From positions 62,001-126,000 of the forward strand of contig CAJFTT010000042.1 of NCBI GenBank assembly GCA_904420005.1: a stretch of DNA of 64,000 nucleotides, read 5' to 3'. Below, piece by piece: positions 47,814 through 57,489 of this stretch (positions within the stretch are counted from its first letter, which is position 1; the number at the start of each line of letters is the position of its first letter). Made by a program: the position numbers and the translations under genes. Below the pieces are notes generated by a model. It saw nothing but the letters and a program-made list of their open reading frames with translations. It ran no database searches and was not told the origin of the DNA. This stretch comes from Candidatus Tabaqchalia intestinavium (lineage in GTDB: Bacteria > Bacillota > Clostridia > Oscillospirales > CAJFTT01).

Positions 47814-49352
47814 TTAAGCCGGCGTCCGCAAGGTCAACCCATCTTCGGAAAGGCAATATTCTTTTTCACAAACCTCCTGCACAAATTTACGGTCATGGGA
47901 CACGCTGATGATCGCACCGTTAAATGCATGCAGAATGGCGCGGATCATCGGATTGGACAATGGAGAAAAGTTCCGCGTCGGCTCGTCAAGTACCAGCACA
48001 TTACAGCCGGACAAAACCATCTGGACAAACAGCAGCTTCGCCTTTTGGCCACCGGACAATTCCGCTGTCGGCCGCTCCATCTCCTCCGGCGTATACTTGA
48101 CACTGCCCAAAATCGTGCGAACGCGCGTCACCTCCTCCGCGCGCCCCGACGGCGCCAAAAATTCCACCGGCGTTTTGGCAAGGCATAATTGCTCCTCGTA
48201 ATCCTGCGGCATATAGGCCGTTTTCAAATCGGAACGCTGTTGCAGCTGCTGCGCAATCTGACGCAGTAATGTTGTTTTCCCCACACCATTTTTTCCGGTG
48301 ATGCAGATTTTTTCCGGACCGATGACTTCCAGCCGTACCGGACCGCAAAGCCGCCGGCCGTATGCTTCCAAGCCATCCAGCGCTAAGGATAGCACCCGCT
48401 TGCCCGGCGGGAGGGGCGGCGTCTCTCCAAATTGCAGAAACATTGCCTCCTCGATATCCGGAAGCTGTACTTGCCGTTCCTGCTCCCGTTCGAACCGTCG
48501 CCCGAGCGCCTGAATGGATTTCATTTTCTTTTTGAGCAGCCGGCCTCCGCCGGGGTCCGCGCGACTGATCACATTCTGTTCATGCTCGACGCGCTGATAA
48601 ATCTGACGATAACGCTCCATGCGGCTCTCCTGCTCCGCCTGTTGCTTGCGCGCGAGCTGTGTCTGCCGCGCAAGTCCTGCTTCCCGCTGCCGGATATATT
48701 CCGCATAGGGCAGTCGCGCTACTGTGCAGCGCGACTGCGTTTTCCGGCGCACACGCTCGAGGTGCAGGACGACGTTGGCCGTCCTCTCCAGCAGCGTCTC
48801 ATCGTGGGAAATATACAGCACCGGTATCGTGCAGGCACACAAAAACGTTTCCAGCCAAGTCAGGGTCGCCCGATCGAGGTCGTTGCTCGGCTCGTCCAGC
48901 AGCAATATGGTGGGTTTGCCCATAAGCAGCCGCGCCAGCTGGATTTTTACCTTTTCGCCGCCGGAGAGCGTACCCATAGCCTGATCGGAGTAAAATAATG
49001 CTGTATCCACGCCGACCTGTCGTGCAATCTCGGCCAACTCCCGCTGAGACAGCGCCAGAAATTCTTCTTCCATACAGCAATATGCATAAACAGACAATTG
49101 CTTTTCCGCCTCTTCCATTTCCTGCGGGAGATAGCCGAATTTCTCCGCATCGCGCTGGACTTCGCCTTCGATAAGTGCGTATTCCTCCACCAGCGCCGGC
49201 GACGCGACCAGCTTGAGCAGCGTGGACTTCCCGTTGCCTTCTTCCCCGATGATCGCCGCGCGGTCACCCGGCTGCAAGGAAAATGTCACGTCCTCCAGCA
49301 GTACGCGTAAATCCTTTTTATGTGTTACTGTCAAATGCCGTATTTGCAGCAT
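47814..49352 (-). CDS. ABC-F family ATPase (possible antibiotic-resistance/ribosome protection type)
   Basis: Two ABC domains (GEEGNGKSTLLKL, LSGGEKVKIQLARLL...LLLDEPSNDLD; GKNGVGKTTLLRQ, LSGGQKAKLLFVQMVLSGCNVLVLDEPTRNFSPLSNP), no TM segments, charged inter-domain linker. Confidence 0.9.
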   Translation of the reverse strand: MLQIRHLTVTHKKDLRVLLEDVTFSLQPGDRAAIIGEEGNGKSTLLKLVASPALVEEYALIEGEVQRDAEKFGYLPQEMEEAEKQLSVYAYCCMEEEFLALSQRELAEIARQVGVDTALFYSDQAMGTLSGGEKVKIQLARLLMGKPTILLLDEPSNDLDRATLTWLETFLCACTIPVLYISHDETLLERTANVVLHLERVRRKTQSRCTVARLPYAEYIRQREAGLARQTQLARKQQAEQESRMERYRQIYQRVEHEQNVISRADPGGGRLLKKKMKSIQALGRRFEREQERQVQLPDIEEAMFLQFGETPPLPPGKRVLSLALDGLEAYGRRLCGPVRLEVIGPEKICITGKNGVGKTTLLRQIAQQLQQRSDLKTAYMPQDYEEQLCLAKTPVEFLAPSGRAEEVTRVRTILGSVKYTPEEMERPTAELSGGQKAKLLFVQMVLSGCNVLVLDEPTRNFSPLSNPMIRAILHAFNGAIISVSHDRKFVQEVCEKEYCLSEDGLTLRTPA

Positions 49353-49367
49353 AGGGCCTCTCTCCTC

Positions 49368-49466
49368 TCAAATAAAAATCAGCATCCGGCAGCCGAATGC
49401 TGATTTGCGCGCTAGAGCGCCCATATACAAAAACAAACGGGCGAAACGCAGCGCAATCCTCATCAT
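49368..49466 (-). CDS. Putative 32-aa leader peptide ORF upstream of the ABC-F gene
   Basis: MMRIALRFARLFLYMGALARKSAFGCRMLIFI*; stop lies 15 nt before the ABC-F ATG; ORF spans the attenuator hairpin. Confidence 0.45.
   Translation of the reverse strand: MMRIALRFARLFLYMGALARKSAFGCRMLIFI
49370..49406 (-). terminator. Attenuator hairpin in ABC-F leader
   Basis: - strand AAATCAGCAT-TCGGCTGCCGG-ATGCTGATTT followed by TTATTT; competing pairing partner at 49464-49473. Confidence 0.75.
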
Positions 49467-49573
49467 CCGGCTGAGGCCTCGCCCGCCTTGTTTCCAAGAC
49501 GTGCAGATCCGTTCAGTCGAAATGAGAATTATTTGCGCATGCTTTCACCCGTTCCTTCTTTATTGTTTTTGCT

Positions 49574-49602
49574 ATAGTAGCATACCATTTCGGCTTTGTC
49601 AA
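49574..49602 (-). promoter_or_regulatory. Sigma-A promoter of the ABC-F gene
   Basis: - strand TTGACA (49602-49597), 17-nt spacer, TACTAT (49579-49574). Confidence 0.75.
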
Positions 49603-50096
49603 GACCTCTGTCCTGCTTTGTCCTCTTCGGGCGCTACCTGCTGCGATGAATGGCGACGAATTCGCGGCATTTCCGGCATCAATTCGTCTGACACAATCCG
49701 CAGCATGGATTCCAGCTGCAGGATTTCTTCTTTTGTAAACCGTTTCTCCACCCGCTGCGTCACAATATGCAGATATTTCTGGCTGATGTTGTAATAATCA
49801 TAATATTTCTGCGTGACCTGTAAATGATATTCCCGTTTATCCGTCTCCGACTGGATCTTACGAATATATCCTTTGCGGATCAAATTATTGACTTTATACG
49901 CCGCGTTGGGCGCAGAAATATTGGTGAAAGAAGCAAATTCATTGATCGTGGGCGTTCCCAGCGCGTCGATGATCTCAACACAAAAGGTCTCGACCGTCGT
50001 CAAGCTGGCTTCCCGTTCCTGAAAACGCCGGAATATGCTTTGATTAAACTGAAGCCGAAATTTTGTATATACCTCGGAAATCACTTGATCCAGCAT
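49599..50096 (-). CDS. MarR-family regulator (FabT-like by position)
   Basis: Start MLDQVISEVYTKFRLQFNQS at 50096; wHTH INEFASFTNISAPNAAYKVNNLIRKGYIRKIQSETDKREYHLQVTQKY; last gene of fab operon. Confidence 0.85.
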   Translation of the reverse strand: MLDQVISEVYTKFRLQFNQSIFRRFQEREASLTTVETFCVEIIDALGTPTINEFASFTNISAPNAAYKVNNLIRKGYIRKIQSETDKREYHLQVTQKYYDYYNISQKYLHIVTQRVEKRFTKEEILQLESMLRIVSDELMPEMPRIRRHSSQQVAPEEDKAGQRS

Positions 50097-50185
50097 GTCG
50101 GCCTCCCTGCGCGTTTTTATGCCTTCGTGGCACGGCATGAGCGTCGCCGTGCTTTTTCTCGCTGTCGAGCTTCAGCAGGGTATCC

Positions 50186-50620
50186 TTACTCCCGGTCAGT
50201 CAGCACGAAGGTCAGCTCCGCAACCGCCGCGATTTTGCCGTCCACGCGGGCCACCGCCTTGCCGAACCCGACCGGGCCGCGCTGCTGCGTCATTTCGCAT
50301 TCGAGCTCCAGCGTGTCGCCGGGCGTCACCGGATGCTTAAAACGCGCGTTGCGAATGCCGCCGAATACCGCAAGTTTACCTTTATTCTCCTCCACCGTCA
50401 GAGCGGCTACCGCGCCGACCTGCGCCAGCGCTTCGATGATAAGCACGCCGGGCATCAGATGCTGGCCGGGAAAATGCCCGCAAAAATGCATTTCATTGGC
50501 AGAGACACATTTGATCCCTTTGGCACGTTTCCCCGGTTCGCATTCCGTGATCCGGTCCACCAGCAAAAACGGATACCGATGCGGAAGGATCTGCTCGATC
50601 TCGTTGGAATTGAGTTGCAT
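50186..50620 (-). CDS. fabZ: 3-hydroxyacyl-ACP dehydratase FabZ
   Basis: [24 protein letters not shown]-like [29 protein letters not shown]. Confidence 0.97.
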   Translation of the reverse strand: MQLNSNEIEQILPHRYPFLLVDRITECEPGKRAKGIKCVSANEMHFCGHFPGQHLMPGVLIIEALAQVGAVAALTVEENKGKLAVFGGIRNARFKHPVTPGDTLELECEMTQQRGPVGFGKAVARVDGKIAAVAELTFVLTDRE

Positions 50621-50623
50621 ACT

Positions 50624-51865
50624 TTATTCTTCCTCCCAGCGTTTGATGATGATGCTCGCATTATGCCCGCCAAATCCCAGGGAATTGGACAGCGCGTATT
50701 GCACTACGGTGTTCCGGCCTTCATTGGGGACAACGTCAAGATCGCAATCCTCATCCGGTACCTGATAATGAATCGTCGCCGGAATAAATCCATCGCGCAG
50801 CGCAAGCGCTGTAAGGATCGCCTCCACCGCGCCAGCCGCGCCGAGCATATGACCTGTCATCGATTTGGTAGAGCTGACCATGAGCTTTTTCGCATGCTCG
50901 CCAAAGACCGTTTTAATGGCAGCCGTTTCACACCGGTCATTCATCGGGGTCGAGGTTCCATGCGCGTTGATGTAGCCGATCTGCTCCGGCTGCAGTCCTG
51001 CATCCTCGAGCGCCAAATGCATGCACCGCGCGCCGCCTTCGCCTTCCGGTGCCGGCGCCGTGATATGATAGGCGTCGCAATTTGTGCCATAACCGACTAT
51101 CTCGCCATAGATCTTGGCGCCGCGGGCCTTGGCATGCTCATATTCTTCGAGCACGAGAACACCCGCGCCCTCGCCCATAACAAAACCGCTGCGCTCCTTA
51201 TCAAACGGGATTGAAGCGCGCGCAGGATCGTCGGTTGTGCACAGCGCTTTCATGGAGGTAAAGCCGCCCATACCGAGCGGCGTGATGGCCGCTTCCGCGC
51301 CGCCGCACAGCATCACTTCAGCATAGCCGTCGCGGATATGCCGGAAAGCGTCGCCTGTCGCGTTGTTGCCGCCGGCGCAGGCCGTCACGACACAGCTGCA
51401 CATACCTTTGAGGCCGTACGAAATGGCAATATGTCCCGCCGCCATATTGGAAATGACCATCGGGATAAAGAAAGGCGACACACGGTCAAAGCCCTTTTCC
51501 ACCCCTTTGGTATGTTCCGCCTCCAGGGTTCCCAGACCGCCGATCCCGCTGGAAACGATGACGCCGCACCGCGTCGCGTCTTCTTTCTCCATATCGAGGC
51601 CGCTGTCTTCGAAGGCCTCCTTTGCGGCGATACAGGCCAGCTGGGTGTAGCGATCCATCTTGCGCAGCTCGCGTTTGTCGAGGTGCGCCTCCAGATCCAG
51701 GTTCTTGACTTCCCCCGCGATCTTGACTTTCTGGTCCGTTGTGTCATAATGCGTGATGGGCGCAATGCCGCATTCGCCGCGCCGCGCCGCGTCCCATGTT
51801 TCCTGCACGGTGTTACCGATGGGCGTCACTGCGCCCATGCCCGTGATGACAACGCGTCGTTTCAT
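50624..51865 (-). CDS. fabF: 3-oxoacyl-ACP synthase II
   Basis: [66 protein letters not shown]. Confidence 0.97.
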   Translation of the reverse strand: MKRRVVITGMGAVTPIGNTVQETWDAARRGECGIAPITHYDTTDQKVKIAGEVKNLDLEAHLDKRELRKMDRYTQLACIAAKEAFEDSGLDMEKEDATRCGVIVSSGIGGLGTLEAEHTKGVEKGFDRVSPFFIPMVISNMAAGHIAISYGLKGMCSCVVTACAGGNNATGDAFRHIRDGYAEVMLCGGAEAAITPLGMGGFTSMKALCTTDDPARASIPFDKERSGFVMGEGAGVLVLEEYEHAKARGAKIYGEIVGYGTNCDAYHITAPAPEGEGGARCMHLALEDAGLQPEQIGYINAHGTSTPMNDRCETAAIKTVFGEHAKKLMVSSTKSMTGHMLGAAGAVEAILTALALRDGFIPATIHYQVPDEDCDLDVVPNEGRNTVVQYALSNSLGFGGHNASIIIKRWEEE

Positions 51866-51910
51866 GCTCCGATTCTCCTTGTCTCCTCATAGTTTTCCGG
51901 TATCGTGTTT

Positions 51911-52654
51911 TCAGACCGCCATGCCGCCGTCCACGCAGAGCACCTGGCCGGTTACATAGCCGGCTGACTCCTGCGCAAAGAACGCCACGGCGTTCGCCAC
52001 ATCCTCCGGCGCGCCGAACGTTCCCATTGGGATGCCCGCAAGAATGCTCTCCTTCACGGCATCGCTGAGCACGCCCGTCATGTCGGTAGAGATAAAGCCC
52101 GGCGCGACGGCATTGACCGTGACGTGCCGCGTCGCGAGTTCCTTGGCCAGCGATTTTGTCATGCCGATGACGCCGGCCTTGCTGGCAGCATAATTGACCT
52201 GGCCCGCATTGCCGCGCAGGCCCACGACGCTGCTGAGATTAACAATGCGGCCGTACCGCTGCTTCATCATCAGGCGCGCCGCCTGTTTCATGCACAAAAA
52301 CGCGCCCTTGAGGTTGGTATCAAGCACTCGGTCGAAATCCTCTTCCGTCATGCGCATAATGAGCGTATCCCGTGTGACGCCCGCGTTATTGACGAGAATA
52401 TCAATCTTGCCGAAGGCCTCGAGCGCAGAATTAAACATCGCTTCGCACTCTGCCGCCTGGGACACGTCCGCCTGCACAATGATAGCGTTCGCGCCTGCTT
52501 GCCGGCACAACTGCGCCGTTTCCTCCGCCGCCGTCGCATTGCCGGCATAGTTCACGACGACATTCGCGCCCTGCCGCGCAAATTCCAGGCAGATCGCGCG
52601 GCCGATGCCGCGGCTGCCGCCGGTCACAATGGCGCTTCTTCCCTGCAGACTCAT
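51911..52654 (-). CDS. fabG: 3-oxoacyl-ACP reductase
   Basis: AIVTGGSRGIGRAICLEFA, VNNAGVTRDTLIMRM, YAASKAGVIGMTKSLAKE. Confidence 0.97.
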   Translation of the reverse strand: MSLQGRSAIVTGGSRGIGRAICLEFARQGANVVVNYAGNATAAEETAQLCRQAGANAIIVQADVSQAAECEAMFNSALEAFGKIDILVNNAGVTRDTLIMRMTEEDFDRVLDTNLKGAFLCMKQAARLMMKQRYGRIVNLSSVVGLRGNAGQVNYAASKAGVIGMTKSLAKELATRHVTVNAVAPGFISTDMTGVLSDAVKESILAGIPMGTFGAPEDVANAVAFFAQESAGYVTGQVLCVDGGMAV

Positions 52655-53586
52655 TTTGTTTCTCCTTTCAGTTCCTGCACAGCGGCCTCCAGGCTCGCGA
52701 CATCCTCCACAGCAAAGGTGCGCATGGCTTTGCTCGTCTTGCGCACAAAGCCGCTGAGCACCTTTCCGGGGCCGATCTCCAGCACCGTATCGATGCCGGC
52801 CGCTTCCATATACCGCACGCTGTCTTCAAAATGCACGCTGCTTTGCACCTGCCGCTCGAGCAGCGCGGGAATCGTCTCCCCCGCCGCCATCGGCCGGCCT
52901 GTCGCATTGAAAACCACCGGGATCGTCAGCGCGCCAAACTCCACGCTGCCAAAACGGGCTGCCAACGCATCGCCCGCCGGTTTCATCAACGAAGTATGGA
53001 ACGGTCCGCTGACCTTCAACGGCACGCAGCGCCGCGCGCCGCGCGCCTGTGCCAGCACAGAAGCGCGTTCTACCGCCGCAGCGTCGCCGGAGATCACGAT
53101 CTGGCCCGGGCAATTGAGGTTCGTGATCTCGACCACTTCCCCCTGCGCCGCTTCTAAACAGACCGCACGCAGCGGTTCCCGTTCCATGCCCATGACCGCG
53201 ACCATTCCGCAGGCGCGGCCGCCGACTGCTTCCTCCATGGCCTTCCCGCGGAAAGCTGCCAGTGAAATGACATCTTTTTCCGAAAACACCCCGGCGGCAT
53301 ACAGCGCGGAATATTCCCCCAAGCTCAGCCCCGCAACCATCTCCGGCTCGATGCCGGACTCCCGCAGCAGCTTTGTCACACCGACGGCAAACGCCACCAT
53401 GCATGGCTGGGTATAGCGCGTTTGCGACAGCTTCTCCTCCGGGCCTTCAAAACACAGCCCCTTGAGATCAAACTCCACCGGTGCTTCATCCAGCACTGCA
53501 CGAAAGGCGGGATACTGTTCGTACAGATCCTTGCCCATACCGGCATGCTGACTGCCCTGTCCGGCATATACAAATGCTAGCTTCAT
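52651..53586 (-). CDS. fabD: Malonyl-CoA-ACP transacylase
   Basis: Start MKLAFVYAGQGSQHAGMGKDLYE at 53586; AGLSLGEYSAL, PFHTSLMKPAGDAL. Confidence 0.97.
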   Translation of the reverse strand: MKLAFVYAGQGSQHAGMGKDLYEQYPAFRAVLDEAPVEFDLKGLCFEGPEEKLSQTRYTQPCMVAFAVGVTKLLRESGIEPEMVAGLSLGEYSALYAAGVFSEKDVISLAAFRGKAMEEAVGGRACGMVAVMGMEREPLRAVCLEAAQGEVVEITNLNCPGQIVISGDAAAVERASVLAQARGARRCVPLKVSGPFHTSLMKPAGDALAARFGSVEFGALTIPVVFNATGRPMAAGETIPALLERQVQSSVHFEDSVRYMEAAGIDTVLEIGPGKVLSGFVRKTSKAMRTFAVEDVASLEAAVQELKGETK

Positions 53587-53602
53587 CGTGTTCCCTCCGC
53601 CT

Positions 53603-54535
53603 TTACGCCTGTGCAGCAAGTTCCTGCAGCGTTTTCTTCATCATAGCGTCCATTTCCTCGAAAATCTGACGTACCGGCTTGATTTCATGGAGCATACCGG
53701 CCACCTGGCCCGCCATGACGGAACCTGTCTGCACATCGCCGTCAAACACCGCGCGACGCAGGCCGCCCAGCGTGAGCTTCTCCAGCTCCATTTTATCGGC
53801 GCCCGCTTTTTCCTGCTTGACATATTCACGCGCCATCTTATTTTTGAGCACGCGCACCGGCACGCCGCCGATCCGCCCCGTGACCACAGTGTCGTTGTCT
53901 CCAGCCTTGAGGACAGCCTGTTTATAATTGTCATGAATCGGGCATTCCTCACTCGCAAGCAGGCAGGTCCCCACCTGAACGCCGCACGCGCCCAGCGCAA
54001 ACGCCGCCAGAAGCTGCCGACCGTCCGCGATACCGCCCGCCGCGATGACCGGAATCTTCACCGCGTCAACCACCTGCGGCACCAGCGCCATCGTCGTCAT
54101 TTCGCCGACATGACCGCCGCTCTCCGTTCCCTCCGCGATGACCGCATCCGCGCCTGCGGATTCCATCCGCCGCGCCAGCGCGACGCCGGGAACCACCGGC
54201 ATGACCAGCGCGCCGGCTTCTTTCCACATCGGGATATATTTCGCAGGATTGCCCGCACCTGTTGTGATGACGGGAATCTTTTCCTGTGCCACCAGTTGCG
54301 CCATCTCTTCAGCGGCAGGATGCATAAGCATGATATTAACGCCAAAGGGCTTGTCCGTCAGTTCCCTGCAGCGGTGGATGTTCTCCCGCAGCATGTCCAC
54401 GGTCATGCCGCCTGCGCCCACAAGGCCGAGGCCGCCCGCATTGGACACCGCCGCCGCGAATTCTCCCGTGGCGATGTTCGCCATCCCCCCCTGAATGAAG
54501 GGAAATTCAATCGACAAAAGTTCATTCAATCTCAT
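53603..54535 (-). CDS. fabK: Enoyl-ACP reductase II (FMN-dependent FabK)
   Basis: IEFPFIQGGMANIATGEFAAAVSNAGGLGLVGAGGM, EGTESGGHVGEMTTMALVPQVVDAVKIPVIAAGGIADGRQL. Confidence 0.95.
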   Translation of the reverse strand: MRLNELLSIEFPFIQGGMANIATGEFAAAVSNAGGLGLVGAGGMTVDMLRENIHRCRELTDKPFGVNIMLMHPAAEEMAQLVAQEKIPVITTGAGNPAKYIPMWKEAGALVMPVVPGVALARRMESAGADAVIAEGTESGGHVGEMTTMALVPQVVDAVKIPVIAAGGIADGRQLLAAFALGACGVQVGTCLLASEECPIHDNYKQAVLKAGDNDTVVTGRIGGVPVRVLKNKMAREYVKQEKAGADKMELEKLTLGGLRRAVFDGDVQTGSVMAGQVAGMLHEIKPVRQIFEEMDAMMKKTLQELAAQA

Positions 54536-54586
54536 GAAAAACCAACCTTTCTTTGCGTTAAGCGTCCGCCGCTGCTTTTCTTGGGC

Positions 54587-55534
54587 TCAGACCTCCATCA
54601 GCACACCGCCCCAGGTGAAGCCGCCGCCGAACCCGACGCAGATGATCTTCATTCCCGGCTGCAGCAAGCCGTCGCAGTACATTTCGTCCAGCGCAATGGG
54701 GATGCTTGCAGAGGATGTGTTACCGTACTTCGCCAGATTCATATAAAATTTTTCCATCGGGACGCCAAGCTTATGCACCACGTGCCGGATAATGCGCTCA
54801 TTGGCCTGATGGCACACGACGTAATCAATCTGCTCGAGCGTCAGACCTGATTGCGAGAGCAGCGCGTCGATGCAGCGCGGAATCCGATCCACGGCAAAGC
54901 GAAACACATCGCCGCCAGCCATATGCAAAAATGGGCGCGGGTTGCCGATTCCCGGGCAATACAGCACCTCATCGTTGCCCTGTGCGCCCATCACGCTGTA
55001 ATACGGCCGGTCGTCAAGCTCCACCACTGCCGCGCCGGCGCCGTCGCCAAACAGCACGCAAGTGCTGCGGTCCTCAAAATCCACCACGCGGGAAAGCAGT
55101 TCGCTGCCGACCACCAGCGCATAGCGCTTCTCTCCCTGCAGCAGGAGACCGCGCGCAACCTGCAGACCATAAAGGAATCCAGAACAGGCAGCGTTGATGT
55201 CCAGAGACGGCATATCCTGCGGCAGCGCCAGCTTTTTCTGCAACATGCAGGCAACCGAAGGGGTTCCATAGTCGGAAGTGAAGGTGGAGACCACACAAGC
55301 TCCCAGCGCTTCCTTCTCGATCCCCGCGCGTTCCAGCGCTTGCGCTGCCGCTTCGGAAGCCAGCTGTACATTGGTCTCTCCCTGGCAGAGCCGACGCTCC
55401 CGGATCCCCGTACGGGAGACGATCCATTCGTCGCTGGTGTCCACCATGTGGCTCATCTGCTCATTGGTGACCACCGTCGCCGGAAGACTTCTCCCTGTAG
55501 CAACAATATGCAAACCGTTCATCGTTTCAGTCAA
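54587..55534 (-). CDS. fabH: 3-oxoacyl-ACP synthase III
   Basis: ATGRSLPATVVTNEQMSHMVDTSDEWIVSRTGIRERR, INAACSGFLYGLQVA, HQANERIIRHV. Confidence 0.96.
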   Translation of the reverse strand: MTETMNGLHIVATGRSLPATVVTNEQMSHMVDTSDEWIVSRTGIRERRLCQGETNVQLASEAAAQALERAGIEKEALGACVVSTFTSDYGTPSVACMLQKKLALPQDMPSLDINAACSGFLYGLQVARGLLLQGEKRYALVVGSELLSRVVDFEDRSTCVLFGDGAGAAVVELDDRPYYSVMGAQGNDEVLYCPGIGNPRPFLHMAGGDVFRFAVDRIPRCIDALLSQSGLTLEQIDYVVCHQANERIIRHVVHKLGVPMEKFYMNLAKYGNTSSASIPIALDEMYCDGLLQPGMKIICVGFGGGFTWGGVLMEV

Positions 55535-55579
55535 ACCTTTCTTTCATCCTTTTTACGGAACTGCGCTGCCTGCGTCTAT

Positions 55580-56539
55580 TCAGAATCCTTCCTTCGGCAG
55601 CATTTGGAACGCCGAACCCATCGTGCGGAATTTCCGGTACCGATGCGCCGCCAACGCCGCGCCATTTTGCCGCCGCAAATGCGTCAAAGCAGCGTCCAGC
55701 GCAGTGTCCAGCGCCTGATATACTGCAGAGGGATTGCGATGCGCGCCGCCAAGCGGCTCAGGAATAATTTCATCCACTACGCCGTATTGCTTCAGATCCT
55801 GCGCTGTGAGCTTCATCAAATCGCATGCTTCATTGCTGCGCGAAGCATCCTTCCACAGGATCGAAGCGAACCCCTCCGGCGAAAGAATCGAATATACGGC
55901 GTTTTCCAGCATCATCACCGTATTGGCCACACCGATGGCCAACGCACCGCCGCTGTTACCTTCTCCTGTCACCACAGAGATGACCGGCACCTTGAGCGCG
56001 CTCATCTCCGCAAGGTTGCGCGCGATCGCTTCTCCCTGCCCGTGCGCTTCGGCTTCCAGGCCGGGATATGCGCCGGGCGTATCGATGAAAGTAATCACCG
56101 GCCGATCGAATTTCTCCGCCTGCCGCATCACTCGCAGGGCCTTCCGATAGCCCTCCGGACCCGGCATACCGAAATTATAGCGCAGATTCTCTTCCAGACT
56201 GGTTCCCTTGCGGTGACCGATTACCGTCACCGGCTGACCGTGGAACCGTGCGATGCCGCAAAGAATGCTGGCGTCCTCTTTGCCCTGCCGGTCTCCCCGC
56301 AGTTCAAAGAAATCCTCGAACAGCGCATCGATGAAATTTTTGGTCCCCGGCCGTCCCGCATGGCGCGCAAGGTACACCCGATCGGCCGGCGTGAGATGAC
56401 GACACTCCTTGAGCAGCTCACGAATATCCCGACGCAGCTGATTGCGCCGAAATTCCGTCACGGCCTCTTGCGGCTCGCCATCCAGCTCGCGCAGCTGGGC
56501 TTCCAGCTCGCTGATCTTGGCTTCGATCTCCTTCAGCAT
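55580..56539 (-). CDS. accA: Acetyl-CoA carboxylase carboxyltransferase subunit alpha
   Basis: [72 protein letters not shown]. Confidence 0.97.
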   Translation of the reverse strand: MLKEIEAKISELEAQLRELDGEPQEAVTEFRRNQLRRDIRELLKECRHLTPADRVYLARHAGRPGTKNFIDALFEDFFELRGDRQGKEDASILCGIARFHGQPVTVIGHRKGTSLEENLRYNFGMPGPEGYRKALRVMRQAEKFDRPVITFIDTPGAYPGLEAEAHGQGEAIARNLAEMSALKVPVISVVTGEGNSGGALAIGVANTVMMLENAVYSILSPEGFASILWKDASRSNEACDLMKLTAQDLKQYGVVDEIIPEPLGGAHRNPSAVYQALDTALDAALTHLRRQNGAALAAHRYRKFRTMGSAFQMLPKEGF

Positions 56540-57462
56540 CCTGTTTTCCCCTTTTTATCATGCATCCGCAGCAACAATGCCAGCGTGGCGCGCATGTCCT
56601 TTCGTTCCACGATCTGGTCAATAAACCCGTGCTCCAGCAGATATTCCGACCGCTGGAAGCCTTCCGGGAGCTTTTGCCCGATCGTTTGCTCAATCACGCG
56701 GGGGCCGGCAAACCCGATCAGCGCGCCCGGCTCCGCGAGGGTAATATCGCCTAGGCTGGCAAAGCTCGCAGTGACCCCGCCTGTCGTGGGATGCGTGAAA
56801 TAGGAGATAAACAGCCCACCCTTGCGATCAAACTGCTGCAGCGCGGCGCTGGTTTTGGCCATCTGCATCAAGGAGTAAATCCCTTCCTGCATTCTCGCGC
56901 CGCCGCTCGCGCTGAAAATAATAAGCGGCAGGCGCATCTTTTGGGCGTATTCGATCGCGCGGGTTATTTTTTCCCCTACGGCCGCGCCCATGCTGCCCAT
57001 GAGGAATCGACTGTCCAATACCGCCACAACCGCTTTTTCCCCTTCGATCTCCCCTTCGCAGGTCACGACTGCTTCCGCCAATCCTGTTTTCTTCCGCTGC
57101 GCCGCCAATTTGTCGGCATAGCCGGGAAAAGCAAGCGGGTCGGAAGAAGCCATTCTGCGATCAAGCTCGCTGAATGTTCCATGATCCAGGATAAGGCTCA
57201 GACGATAATAAGCCGAAATGGGATGATGATACCCACAGGCAGGACAAACACATAAATTCTCGGCGAAACTTGTGCGAGTGAAATCCTTGCCGCAGGAAGG
57301 ACAGCGGACAAATACGCTGGCGTTCTCTCCGCTTTTGTCCTTTTTCACTGCATCCGCTTCCGCTTGCGGCTGCGGTTTCGGCGTTTTCCGACCGCGCAGC
57401 GCCTGCAGCGCCAGAAATTTCTCTTTCCGCTTCAAAAACAGATCGATGACAATCACCCCCAT
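56533..57462 (-). CDS. accD: Acetyl-CoA carboxylase carboxyltransferase subunit beta
   Basis: Zinc motif [73 protein letters not shown]. Confidence 0.96.
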   Translation of the reverse strand: MGVIVIDLFLKRKEKFLALQALRGRKTPKPQPQAEADAVKKDKSGENASVFVRCPSCGKDFTRTSFAENLCVCPACGYHHPISAYYRLSLILDHGTFSELDRRMASSDPLAFPGYADKLAAQRKKTGLAEAVVTCEGEIEGEKAVVAVLDSRFLMGSMGAAVGEKITRAIEYAQKMRLPLIIFSASGGARMQEGIYSLMQMAKTSAALQQFDRKGGLFISYFTHPTTGGVTASFASLGDITLAEPGALIGFAGPRVIEQTIGQKLPEGFQRSEYLLEHGFIDQIVERKDMRATLALLLRMHDKKGKTGC

Positions 57463-57489
57463 ATCGTTCGACGCAACCCCCTAGGCGGT

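Noticed and set aside
54851-56803. 650-aa + strand ORF spanning fabH-accA-accD
   Set aside because: Antisense shadow of three strongly supported genes; composition (His/Arg/Gln-rich) is typical of reverse-frame reading of GC-rich codons and no domain is recognisable.
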